This document shows, piece after piece, positions 35,948 to 43,220 of a stretch of DNA of 64,000 bases (positions within the stretch are counted from its first letter, which is position 1; each line of letters opens with the position of its first letter). The notes under the pieces are model-generated. The model was not told where the DNA came from. It did not search any database and saw nothing but the letters and a program-made list of their open reading frames with translations. A program made the translations under genes and the position numbers. The stretch spans positions 310,001-374,000 of the forward strand of contig CANFVK010000001.1 in assembly GCA_947450475.1 (NCBI GenBank). The letters are read 5' to 3'. Origin of the DNA: Bacteriovoracaceae bacterium. Its GTDB lineage: Bacteria; Bdellovibrionota; Bacteriovoracia; Bacteriovoracales; Bacteriovoracaceae.

Positions 35948-36210
35948 TTTTTTGAAACAACATCCTTCAGCATCAAAACATCGAGCGATAAATTTGCGAC
36001 GAGCCTTTTTAATTTTGCATTCTCTGCTTCAAGCTCTTTCATCTTTTTAAGCTCAGCGACTTCAACGCCGTTGTACTTTTTCTTCCACAGATAAAACGTA
36101 TTACCGCTAATCCCGTGCTTGCGACAAACTTCTTGAACGTTTGTAGTTCCAGATTGCGCTTCTTTTAAAATGGCGACGATTTTTTCTTCGCTGAACTTAG
36201 ATTTTTTCAT
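35941..36210 (-). CDS. IS3-family transposase OrfA (helix-turn-helix)
   Basis: This 89-residue protein has an HTH region (VQEVCRKHGISGNTFYLWKKKY) and a leucine-zipper-like helix (ELEAENAKLKRLVANLSLDVLMLKDV). The end TCA AAA AAG TGG TAG contains A_AAA_AAG, a -1 slippery heptamer (35953-35947) that would lead into OrfB as ...[11 protein letters not shown]. Confidence 0.92.
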   Translation of the reverse strand: MKKSKFSEEKIVAILKEAQSGTTNVQEVCRKHGISGNTFYLWKKKYNGVEVAELKKMKELEAENAKLKRLVANLSLDVLMLKDVVSKKW

Positions 36211-36285
36211 TTAATTTCTCCCATTCATGTTAAATTTTAACAGAGTGTGAGATTTTGAATAGTCCAGTTTTTTGGGGTCAGGTCA

Positions 36286-36289
36286 CAAT
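36286..36289 (+). repeat. IS target-site duplication, right copy (CAAT)
   Basis: CAAT follows the right end of the IS. It continues as ATGAAAGAAATAGGG, the 3' part of the interrupted arsC. Confidence 0.85.
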
Positions 36290-36580
36290 GAAAGAAATAG
36301 GGATTGATATTTCAAAGCAGTATTCAAAAAACACAGATAAATTGCCGTTAAGGTTTATTGTAAAAATTGATTTCATGATTTCATTGTGTGAAGAGGATAC
36401 CTGCCCAGATATGGCGTCAAGAACTGCTCAAAAATTAAAATGGGTAATAAAAGATCCTGTAATCAATAATGAGATTCAGAGTTTTAGAAATGCAAGAGAT
36501 GAAATCAAAGAATTAATCGAAGAGTTTGGAAAAAAAGAAGGCATTTTATAAGGGTAAAATTAGAATTAAATTGGCATTCT

Positions 36581-36618
36581 CGTGATCGTAACAAAAAAAT
36601 GTTACGATCACGGTTTTT
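36581..36618 (+). terminator. Strong intrinsic terminator after arsC
   Basis: CGTGATCGTAAC and GTTACGATCACG form a perfect 12-bp stem around loop AAAAAAAT, followed by GTTTTTT. It lies 30 bases after the arsC stop and ends the cargo of element 2. The ORF 36582-36812 overlaps it and is rejected. Confidence 0.85.
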
Positions 36619-36631
36619 TACTATCAATAAA

Positions 36632-36725
36632 CAACTATTCAAAAATTTATTTTTATATTAATCTCATTCTAACGTTACACTTAAGAGTAGTAGTGGCGTT
36701 TAGGGAAAATCTCTCGGACCGTGGC
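36632..36725 (+). repeat. 94-bp imperfect direct repeat, copy B
   Basis: The counterpart of 27781-27874, with about ten mismatches. Here the att core follows 61 bases later rather than immediately, suggesting an insertion or a divergent right end. Confidence 0.75.
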
Positions 36726-36786
36726 TATTTTGGCTACAAACCAAAAACAAGAATCAATGATAACAACAATTTGATTCTGTCAGCGG

Positions 36787-36824
36787 CACCTCCACCATTT
36801 GTCGGGAAATGATCTCCCGTGACT
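36787..36824 (+). repeat. att core copy 3 with extended repeat (left copy)
   Basis: CACCTCCACCA followed by TTTGTCGGGAAATGATCTCCCGTGAC is repeated with a few mismatches at 37637-37674. CGGGA...TCCCG inside it forms a short dyad. The first 11 bases equal the ssrA 3' end. Confidence 0.65.
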
Positions 36825-37031
36825 TAAAATGACTTCCCATGATCTAGAGTGAGTAAAAAGATCACTTATTTTTGAATAAGAGAGTTATCTCTAGTTAGCT
36901 AGAATGAGATCAAGTGATCCTAATTGATCTACTTCTGTTTCAAAACTGAAAAACTAGCTATGTAAATTTATAAATCATTGAACTTAACTCGGCTTTTTGA
37001 TAATGCTTCAAGGTTAACTTGGAGGGAAAAA

Positions 37032-37541
37032 ATGTCAGAAATTACAGCTAAAAAAATTGAAAAAATGATTTATGTTATGAGAGGACAAAAGGTCATGCTC
37101 GATAGTGATTTGGCAGAGCTGTATGAAGTTGAAACAAAGATGCTCAAGAGAGCAGTTAGACGGAATATAGAGCGTTTTCCAGATGATTTTATGTTTGAGT
37201 TAACTAAAGTGGAGCTAGAAAATTGGAGGTACCAATTTGGCACATCCAATAAAGAGAAGATGGGGCTCAGAGTGCAGCCATTTGTTTTTACGGAGCAAGG
37301 AGTAACAATGCTCTCGAGTGTTCTGAGAAGTCCCAAAGCTATTCAGGTTAATATTTCGATAGTTAGAATATTTGTTAAAATGAGAAAGCTACTGGCCTCT
37401 GAAGAGTCATTAACTGATAGGCTAGATCAGCTAGAAAAAGGATCAGATAAATTGTTTCGTATAGTTTTTGAGAGACTTGATAATGTTGAAAAAATGGTTC
37501 CACTTCTTCCCAAAGATCGCAACAAAATAGGGTTAAAGTAA
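37032..37541 (+). CDS. ORF6N-domain DNA-binding protein
   Basis: The start is ATG 37032, preceded by GGAGGG, giving 169 residues; the track's 36978 start lacks a site. The ORF6N domain spans roughly residues 8-90: MIYVMRGQKVMLDSDLAELYEVETKMLKRAVRRN, FPDDFMFEL and FVFTEQGVTMLSSVL. A C-terminal helical region ends the protein. ORF6N/KilA-N-type proteins are common cargo of phages and islands; the role is often regulatory but unproven. Confidence 0.85.
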   Translation: MSEITAKKIEKMIYVMRGQKVMLDSDLAELYEVETKMLKRAVRRNIERFPDDFMFELTKVELENWRYQFGTSNKEKMGLRVQPFVFTEQGVTMLSSVLRSPKAIQVNISIVRIFVKMRKLLASEESLTDRLDQLEKGSDKLFRIVFERLDNVEKMVPLLPKDRNKIGLK

Positions 37542-37582
37542 TTCTAGATTTGTTGCAAGTTGTATCTTTGCCTACAGTGAAA

Positions 37583-37619
37583 TTTTCTAGAATCGAGGGC
37601 CTTGAAAGATTCTAGAAAA
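37583..37619 (+). terminator. Hairpin after the ORF6N gene
   Basis: TTTTCTAGAATC and GATTCTAGAAAA form a perfect 12-bp stem with a 13-base loop, 41 bases after the ORF6N stop. The following bases are A/T-rich without a pure T-run, so termination is likely but not certain. Confidence 0.5.
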
Positions 37620-37636
37620 ATATTTTCCAATAAACA

Positions 37637-37674
37637 TACCTCTACCATTCGTCGGGAAATTATCTCCCGTGACC
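37637..37674 (+). repeat. Degenerate att-like repeat (right copy)
   Basis: TACCTCTACCATTCGTCGGG and following bases correspond to 36787-36824. If it is a real junction, the original chromosome downstream of ssrA resumes here. Confidence 0.5.
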
Positions 37675-38027
37675 TTTAGCAATCATGGTATATTGATCCC
37701 AAAGAAGATTTGGTTGGAGGGACTTATGATTCAACGAAAACCTGATAGACTTGCTATTTCACCAGTCTCTTTGGACTTTTGAACTTTCGATTATTAATTG
37801 ATTTTTGAATCATGCTTTATAAATTGTTGTAACGTGCTGATTTAATCTGAAAAGGGAAATAAAAAAATTAATTTGTATCTTTCTAAGAAAATAGTTGTAG
37901 ATTATACTAAATAGTCAGAATTTTTGCGTTTATTCGATCCTTCAAAACCATCTTATAACAATTCAAAAAATTTATTATACATTTTAAAACGTCACAACAA
38001 TGTGAATGTTTATATTTAGGAGTTTTC
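37675..38027. other. Gene-poor stretch before the RNA-binding protein gene
   Basis: It holds no long ORF. ATG 37726, preceded by GGAGGG, opens an 18-codon frame (MIQRKPDRLAISPVSLDF) that stops immediately, possibly a gene remnant or leader peptide. TATACT at 37903 with a weak -35-like TTCTAA could start a long 5' leader for the RRM gene. The rest is AT-rich and unremarkable. Confidence 0.4.
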
Positions 38028-38303
38028 ATGAGTCAAAAAATTTACGTAGGTAACCTAGGATATTCTGTTACTGATTCTACGCTAGCAACAAAGTTTGCAA
38101 TGTTCGGTACAGTAGAGTCTTCAAAGGTCATTATTGATCGCGACACAAATAGAAGCAAAGGTTTCGCCTTTGTCGAAATGTCATCAAGCTCTGAAGCCGC
38201 CGATGCTATTTCTGGACTCAACGGTACAGAATTTGAAGGACGAGCTATGAATGTATCTGAAGCTAAACCAATGGCACCAAAGTCTAATTCAAGTCGCTGG
38301 TAA
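38028..38303 (+). CDS. RRM-domain RNA-binding protein
   Basis: This 91-residue protein is a single RNA recognition motif. RNP2 is KIYVGNLGYS (residues 4-13) and RNP1 is SKGFAFVEM (near residue 44). It resembles small glycine-tailed RNA-binding proteins of cyanobacteria and proteobacteria, often cold-inducible, but lacks a Gly-rich tail. TTAGGAG precedes the ATG, and a long AT-rich leader lies upstream. Confidence 0.92.
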   Translation: MSQKIYVGNLGYSVTDSTLATKFAMFGTVESSKVIIDRDTNRSKGFAFVEMSSSSEAADAISGLNGTEFEGRAMNVSEAKPMAPKSNSSRW

Positions 38304-38427
38304 TTAGATAAAATAAATTAGGCCTGCTAACGTATAAAAATATAGTTGGCCTGATTTTATTCTAATTAATTTTTGTATAACTCATATCCACTTCAACTAA
38401 ATCAATCCCTGTGCGAAGCTTTCAGTC

Positions 38428-38835
38428 ATGAAATTAATATTACTATTTTTTCTATGTGAGTTCGCCATGAGCCAAGACTTGTCTATACCTCCAAAAAATG
38501 TTTTAGGTACTGATCTCAAAAAATGTTGTCATTCTCCTGTTACAGGATTTTATCGTAATGGCTTATGCCAAACCGGGTCTCAGGATTACGGAACGCACGT
38601 TGCGTGTGCAACTGTAACTAAAGAGTTTTTAGATTTTACTAAGAGTAAAGGCAATGACCTTATTACTCCCAGACCTGAGTGGAATTTTCCTGGGCTTAAG
38701 CCCGGAGATAAATGGTGTCTGTGTGCACTTCGATGGCTAGAGGCTAAAAGATCGGGAGTCGCACCAAAGCTTGATTTAGAAGCTACCCACGAAAAGATGC
38801 TTGAGTATATCAATTTAAAAGATATGGAGAAATAG
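38428..38835 (+). CDS. DUF2237 family protein
   Basis: This 135-residue protein contains the DUF2237 hallmarks: NVLGTDLKKCCHSPVTGFYRNGLC, DYGTHVACATVTKEFLDFTKSKGNDL and FPGLKPGDKWCLCALRW. The N-terminal residues are hydrophobic; an internal ATG at 38467 (MSQDLS) would remove them and is a possible start. Function is unknown; it is often near photolyase or stress genes. It is followed 7 bases later by the CPXCG gene. Confidence 0.85.
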   Translation: MKLILLFFLCEFAMSQDLSIPPKNVLGTDLKKCCHSPVTGFYRNGLCQTGSQDYGTHVACATVTKEFLDFTKSKGNDLITPRPEWNFPGLKPGDKWCLCALRWLEAKRSGVAPKLDLEATHEKMLEYINLKDMEK

Positions 38836-38842
38836 GAATTTT

Positions 38843-39025
38843 ATGGAAACAAATTTTTCTGTTCAATGTCCCTATTGTGGAGAGCAAATCTGGATGGAGT
38901 TTTTTCCTGAAGATGGCAGTGAGCAAGAGATGATAACTGACTGCGAGGTCTGCTGTAATCCAATTCTCTATGTCGTGACTTTTAAGGAACGAAGTGCTCG
39001 CGTAAGAGTAGATCGTGCTGAGTAA
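38843..39025 (+). CDS. CPXCG-motif small cysteine-rich protein
   Basis: This 60-residue protein has a CPYCGEQIW motif and a second pair, CEVCCNP, forming a zinc-ribbon-like unit. Length and motifs match the CPXCG family (YacG-like size). It is cotranscribed with the DUF2237 gene and convergent with the MBL gene 4 bases on. Function unknown. Confidence 0.85.
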   Translation: METNFSVQCPYCGEQIWMEFFPEDGSEQEMITDCEVCCNPILYVVTFKERSARVRVDRAE

Positions 39026-39028
39026 AAA

Positions 39029-40057
39029 TTATTTTAGAACGAAAGTTTCACCAAGCTGAGGAACGAAAAAAGCCTCTGGCCCTAAAGACTTTGAAGTAAG
39101 CTGCCTTGAAAGATCATGTCTTGGGTCCTCGTATGCTTCATCTGTCATTTGAAAAGTTTCAAAATGTATAGCAAAACTTTTCTTAGATTTTAAATCCAGA
39201 TGAGCAAAAACCGCATCTTCAGGGTTCATGTGCTGATCTTTCATAAAATCACGTGGCTCATAGGCTCCTATTGGTAAAAGACTCAAGTCAATCTCTCCGC
39301 ATTTATCTTTGATCATTTTAAAGTGAGGGCCATAGCCTGTGTCTCCGGCAAAATAGATTTTCTTAGAAGACATTTTGATGACAAATCCTCCCCAAAGCGA
39401 TTCATTACGATCGCTGAAGCCCCGAGCGGACCAGTGTTGAGCAGGTACCAACTGCACTGACTTATAGACTTGCCACCAATCGAGCTCAACAACATTTTGT
39501 ATGCCAGCTTCTTTTAGATATTTTGCATTACCAAGAGGAACTAAAAATTCAGGCTTAAATTTATTATCAATTGAAACGAGGCTTGGAATATCCATGTGGT
39601 CGTAATGATTGTGACTGATGAGAACTAGGTTCAGTGTTGGGATTTGCTCAATAGTTAGTGCTGGTTCACGATACCTTTTAGGTCCAACAAAACTTACTGG
39701 ACTTGCCCGATCGCTAAAATGTGGATCAGTTAAAATGGATATAGTGGAGTCTTGTATATAAACTGTCGCTTGACCGATGTAGGTTACATGAACACTCGCG
39801 GCGCCATCCTTTCTAACTAAATTCGAAGGAGATTTCAGATAATTTTTTTGGGAAGGCCATGCTTTTGCTCCGCCACCAAGTTTCCACTTAATTACATCCA
39901 AAAGAGTTTTATTATTGTTCACGCCCCAAGAATTATAAAAATGCTTTCCGTCAAAGTGATCAGTTATTAGATACATGATTTTTTCTCCAAAGCTAGAACA
40001 TCCACATAAAAAAAGAATAAGCACAATCAGACTTTTTTTCTGCAAAAATGAATTCAT
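39029..40057 (-). CDS. MBL-fold hydrolase lipoprotein (NAPE-PLD/UlaG-like)
   Basis: This 342-residue protein has signal plus lipobox (LFLCGCSS). The metallo-beta-lactamase site is SHNHYDHMD, with WSARGF, YFAGDTGYG and FAIHFETFQ supplying further ligands. This order fits the phospholipase-D-like MBL family rather than beta-lactamases. A membrane-anchored location is inferred. It overlaps the DUF3253 gene start by 4 bases. Confidence 0.85.
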   Translation of the reverse strand: MNSFLQKKSLIVLILFLCGCSSFGEKIMYLITDHFDGKHFYNSWGVNNNKTLLDVIKWKLGGGAKAWPSQKNYLKSPSNLVRKDGAASVHVTYIGQATVYIQDSTISILTDPHFSDRASPVSFVGPKRYREPALTIEQIPTLNLVLISHNHYDHMDIPSLVSIDNKFKPEFLVPLGNAKYLKEAGIQNVVELDWWQVYKSVQLVPAQHWSARGFSDRNESLWGGFVIKMSSKKIYFAGDTGYGPHFKMIKDKCGEIDLSLLPIGAYEPRDFMKDQHMNPEDAVFAHLDLKSKKSFAIHFETFQMTDEAYEDPRHDLSRQLTSKSLGPEAFFVPQLGETFVLK

Positions 40058-40308
40058 TTTAACCTCAATCGTATCGCTCCTTTGGTTTCAGGATGAACAA
40101 CTACACCTTTTTGGGTGATGACGATAAGTTGTTTTTCGACTAAAGTTTTTGCCACATTTCTAACGTCATTCATTTTTTCTCGCCAATTTTCTGGATAAAG
40201 ACAACGTACTACTTCCGAAGGGCAAATGGTTTTTCCTTTTCCACGACTAATGAGCATTTCCATTATGGTCGCTTCTAATAATGAACTTTTATCTATCATG
40301 GTGCCCAC
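40054..40308 (-). CDS. DUF3253 winged-helix protein
   Basis: This 84-residue protein has the DUF3253 pattern: TIMEMLISRGKGKTICPSEVVRCLYPENWREKM, then VRNVAKTLVEKQLIVITQKGVVV. It reads as a small winged helix. DUF3253 genes commonly neighbour photolyases. It overlaps the photolyase gene by 13 bases and the MBL gene by 4, so all three are one operon. Confidence 0.82.
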   Translation of the reverse strand: MGTMIDKSSLLEATIMEMLISRGKGKTICPSEVVRCLYPENWREKMNDVRNVAKTLVEKQLIVITQKGVVVHPETKGAIRLRLK

Positions 40309-41525
40309 TTTTTTTGATAAAGCGATTCTTTGTCATAGACTTCAGCTTGTCTTTTGATATTAAAAATTCTGGACCTCGGATCAGAGCCGTTGCCTGACAA
40401 ATAAAGCCAATTTCCCCAATTTAAATCACAATCGTAATCGATCAGTTGCGTTTCAAAGTATGCCGCTCCCCAAATCCAAGGAAGTTTTAATTGATGAACA
40501 AAATAACTTGCTACATTTTGTCGTCCACGGTTTGACATCCAACCAGTATGATTGAGTTCGTTCATATTGGCATTAATGAAAACCTCGGGCGTTTTACCAA
40601 GGCTCCATTGGGAAAATAATTGCTGATTCTTTTCTGAGATGTAGTGTTTTCCTCGTTTGATACCGTCTTCAAGAAAAATCTGCTTTTTAAATTTTCTAGA
40701 AAAAAATTTAAGGTAGTCTCTCCAAAGCAGCTCAAAGAGAAGCCAGTAGGTGGATTCATTTGCACCGTGATCTGACTCGAATAAGCGCAGCTCATGTATT
40801 ATGGTTTTCGGAGAAAGAATGCCCAAGCTTAGCCATGGAGAAAGCCTAGAGGAGTCATTGCTATTTAACATTCCATTTCGAGTTTCTTTGTAAGTATGTA
40901 TGGCCATACTTTCCCCAAAATAATAATGTACTCTTCTTAAAGCAGCATCTTCTCCTCCATGAAAAATCAAACCTGGATGAACTTTAAATTTGCTGACATA
41001 GTTAAATTGCTGAAGAGGGAGATTTCTTTTTATAGTCAAACTCAATGGAGCATGAATTTTTAAATTGAGCTCAACTTTTTTACGGAAATCTGAAAAAATA
41101 TAGGGCATATTTTCAAGCTCAAAGGGAAGATCTCTTTCATTAATTAAGGTTTCTTGATCAGAGGAAAAGTAATCAATGTTATAACTTAGGCATATTTTAA
41201 TTACTTTTTCTTCTTCGCTTTTTTCTTCTTGAGAGGAAAGAGAAGAGAAGTATATTTTTTCAATAGAAAATTGTCGCACTATTTTTTCAAACTCAACAGC
41301 AGCATTATTTTCAGCGATATGCAAATGCTGACCTAAGAGTTTCAGACTAGAATTAAAATGAAAAAGCGAATCTTCCAAAAACTCTTGGCGATGCATACCG
41401 GCCCGAGAGTTGCTTTTAGTTGGGCACCAAACGATGAGGCCCTCCTGGCATTCTTCCAAGAAAGCATTTAGAGATAAATTGTCTTGTAGGCGCAGATCAT
41501 TTCTTACCCAATATAAGCCTTTCAT
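40296..41525 (-). CDS. Cryptochrome-DASH-like photolyase
   Basis: This 409-residue flavoprotein has an N-terminal antenna domain (MKGLYWVRNDLRLQDN) and a C-terminal FAD-binding domain with WRDYLKFFSRKF, GWMSNRGRQNVASYFVHQL and GNGSDPRSRIFNIKRQAEVYD. The RQNVASYF and DPRxRxFNIxxQAxxYD phrases are characteristic of the DASH group, which repairs pyrimidine dimers in single-stranded DNA using blue light. It is first of a three-gene minus-strand operon. Confidence 0.88.
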   Translation of the reverse strand: MKGLYWVRNDLRLQDNLSLNAFLEECQEGLIVWCPTKSNSRAGMHRQEFLEDSLFHFNSSLKLLGQHLHIAENNAAVEFEKIVRQFSIEKIYFSSLSSQEEKSEEEKVIKICLSYNIDYFSSDQETLINERDLPFELENMPYIFSDFRKKVELNLKIHAPLSLTIKRNLPLQQFNYVSKFKVHPGLIFHGGEDAALRRVHYYFGESMAIHTYKETRNGMLNSNDSSRLSPWLSLGILSPKTIIHELRLFESDHGANESTYWLLFELLWRDYLKFFSRKFKKQIFLEDGIKRGKHYISEKNQQLFSQWSLGKTPEVFINANMNELNHTGWMSNRGRQNVASYFVHQLKLPWIWGAAYFETQLIDYDCDLNWGNWLYLSGNGSDPRSRIFNIKRQAEVYDKESLYQKKWAP

Positions 41526-41641
41526 ACTATCTTTTTGCCTCGTAAAAAGAGTTTTTACAACTAGACAAAAGTTTACATCATTGTTTTTTGCAAAAGCTAT
41601 GTCTTATTGCTTTAGGAACTCCATTAAGTGATAGTTATCAC

Positions 41642-41890
41642 ATGCAGAATTTAAATGAGATTAATATTGTCTGGCTTAAGTGAGACCTAAGAATTCGAGA
41701 CAATGAAGCGGTGATTAACGCTCAGAATGAAAAATTGCCTGTTTTGATTTATTTTTTCGAACCAAGCCTAGCTTGCCATTACGATTTTGATATTCGACAT
41801 TGGCAATTTGTCTATCAATCTCTTCAAGATCTAAAATCGCAAGGGCTTCCAGTTCATATTTTTTGTCAAGAGGCGCAAGATGTATTTTAA
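41642..41890 (+). pseudogene. Photolyase/cryptochrome N-terminal fragment with in-frame stop
   Basis: Not in the ORF track. From ATG 41642 the frame reads MQNLNEINIVWLK, TGA, then DLRIRDNEAVINAQ and FEPSLACHYDFDIRHWQFVYQSLQDLK. These are the N-terminal antenna motifs of a different photolyase subfamily, with KRDLR altered to K-stop-DLR (CGA to TGA). It ends at TAA 41888 after about 80 codons; the FAD domain is absent. It is a decayed paralogue beside the intact photolyase. Confidence 0.8.
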
Positions 41891-41914
41891 TAGCTTTTCA
41901 CAATTATTTTAAAA

Positions 41915-42766
41915 TTATTTAATAGCAGATAACTCTTCCTTAATACTCTCTGACGTTTTGTTACACCATCCACCATGCCCTGGGAAAACCCATTCGAGTT
42001 CATACTGCTCAAGCTTTTTTAATGACAGCACTTGTTCTTGCCAGGAGAACCAGCTAAAGCTCTTGGAAGCAAATAGTTTATTTAAGACATGATCGTAAAA
42101 GAGTTGATCTCCCGTAAAGAGGAATTTTTTCTGGTATAAAAGAAGCAGGTGTCCTTTTGAGTGACCGGGTGAAAAAAGAATTTCAACGTCGTCAAAAAGT
42201 CTAAAGTTTTCTTCATCTTCGCAGACGATCTCACAACTTTTAGTATTCTCTTCAATTTCATACCTATGAATGATTCGCTGACAATTAAAATGCTTTTGAA
42301 ATTTCTCGTGATCAGCGACGTCGTCCTTATGAGTCAAAAAGATGTAGCTAATTCCGCCGAGTAATTCAATCGCAGAAACCAACTTGGAGTTAAATCTTGG
42401 TGAGTCTATTAAAATATTCCCTTCTGGGTGAAGAATTAAATATGAAGTCGCACCGTAGGAGTCTCTAGAAGTATAACCACAAAAATAAATTGAATCGACA
42501 ATTTTTCTCGGAAGCGTGGATTTAATTTGATTGAGCTTTTTTTCTCGAGTTCCAATTGAAGTAACCGGGCATGAAAGCAGCGCCTCTTTGGCTTGTTCCC
42601 ATTCAGATTGTGTCACTGGCTGTTTTGCTATAAAACATTGTGAGTCTTCATCAGTCTTAAAAATATCAGGAGCAATATGATAACAGGTCCAGCAGTCAAT
42701 GCAAGTTTGGTCAACAAACAGGTTTCCTGGAATGCACTTAGGATTAATATAATCTATTTTTGCCAT
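41915..42766 (-). CDS. Ferredoxin-MBL fusion protein
   Basis: This 283-residue protein has an N-terminal ferredoxin-like domain (CIDCWTCYHIAP, with a later Cys in LLSCPVTSIG) that could bind one 4Fe-4S cluster. A C-terminal metallo-beta-lactamase domain follows, with THKDDVADHEKF (HxxxxDH-type site), FSPGHSKGHLLLLY and FTGDQLFYD. Similar fusions occur in cyanobacteria and photolyase neighbourhoods. It is probably a redox-linked cytosolic hydrolase; substrate unknown. Confidence 0.85.
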   Translation of the reverse strand: MAKIDYINPKCIPGNLFVDQTCIDCWTCYHIAPDIFKTDEDSQCFIAKQPVTQSEWEQAKEALLSCPVTSIGTREKKLNQIKSTLPRKIVDSIYFCGYTSRDSYGATSYLILHPEGNILIDSPRFNSKLVSAIELLGGISYIFLTHKDDVADHEKFQKHFNCQRIIHRYEIEENTKSCEIVCEDEENFRLFDDVEILFSPGHSKGHLLLLYQKKFLFTGDQLFYDHVLNKLFASKSFSWFSWQEQVLSLKKLEQYELEWVFPGHGGWCNKTSESIKEELSAIK

Positions 42767-42836
42767 ACATATATTTTAATATCCCATTTTATTTTTCTTG
42801 AAAATAGCAATTGTGATAATTGATAAAATTTTAAAA

Positions 42837-43214
42837 TTATAGATTAATTACAGCAATGAAGCCAAGCAACGCCGGCAATGCCTGAAGAATTGCAACAGGA
42901 TATTTTTTAGGTGAAGATGAAAATAAAACTAATCCTGCGCCAATAATCGTTAACAAAATAAAGCTCGCAAGCATTTTTCCAGATTCTCGCTGATGACCAT
43001 GAAGCAGATAAATTGAAAAGAAAAGTCCAAGTGCCAAGAATAGATTATAAAAGCCTTGATTGAATGCCCATATTTTAACGATTGAACCTTCACTTGTAGT
43101 TAAGCTAAATTTTTTGAGTATTTTTTCTTTCATAAAATCAATGCTTTCAAGTTTAAAAAATAAACAATGAATAATAGCCGTTAATAAAATAAACAAAGAA
43201 GCGATGAGATCCAT
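42837..43214 (-). CDS. DUF1304 membrane protein
   Basis: This 125-residue protein has four hydrophobic segments and the family phrase IVKIWAFNQGFYNLFLALG, preceded by HCLFFKLESIDF. DUF1304 members are small inner-membrane proteins of unknown function. It starts 6 bases after the end of the upstream exported protein gene. Confidence 0.85.
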   Translation of the reverse strand: MDLIASLFILLTAIIHCLFFKLESIDFMKEKILKKFSLTTSEGSIVKIWAFNQGFYNLFLALGLFFSIYLLHGHQRESGKMLASFILLTIIGAGLVLFSSSPKKYPVAILQALPALLGFIAVINL

Positions 43215-43220
43215 TAGTCT

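Larger units (their letters stand above)
35058..36285. mobile_element. IS3-family insertion sequence, IS407-group-like (1228 bp)
   Basis: Terminal inverted repeats begin TGACCTGACCCCA at both ends (35058-35070 and 36285-36273) and continue imperfectly with a shared AATCTCACA. A 4-bp CAAT duplication flanks it, the size usual for the IS407 group. It carries orfA and orfB on the minus strand with an A_AAA_AAG frameshift site. It appears structurally complete. Confidence 0.93.
34903..36551 (+). pseudogene. arsC: Second arsenate reductase gene arsC, interrupted by an IS3-family element
   Basis: The 5' part (34903-35057) encodes [19 protein letters not shown] with P-loop CVANSARS, and the 3' part resumes at 36290. 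Removing the IS and one CAAT copy restores ...PLAIEAMKEIGIDISKQY... in frame, a 138-residue ArsC with LCEEDTCPD downstream. AAAGGAGAGG precedes the ATG at 34903. It faces its own MerR-type promoter. As it stands it cannot make a complete enzyme; the track ORF 34888-35139 reads into the IS. Confidence 0.93.
27886..36797. mobile_element. Putative integrated element 2 (recombinase, RES toxin pair, arsenic genes)
   Basis: The segment is bounded by CACCTCCACCA copies at 27875 and 36787. It starts with a complete tyrosine recombinase and carries Xre/MbcA-RES and an arsenic resistance group. The 94-bp repeat stands near its right end. Integrase beside one end and metal-resistance plus TA cargo are typical of genomic islands. 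Confidence 0.6.
36798..37649. mobile_element. Putative short element 3 with ORF6N gene
   Basis: The roughly 850-bp segment lies between two 38-bp imperfect repeats and holds one ORF6N-domain gene and its terminator but no recombinase. It may be a satellite, a deletion remnant, or the decayed end of an older element at the same site. Confidence 0.4.

Noticed and set aside
36582-36812. 76-codon ORF on + strand
   Set aside because: It overlaps the terminator hairpin, the 94-bp repeat and the att core; composition is not protein-like.
38310-38356. Terminator-like pairing after the RRM gene (AGGCC...GGCCT)
   Set aside because: The stem has unequal bulges and no clear T-run; not strong enough to report.
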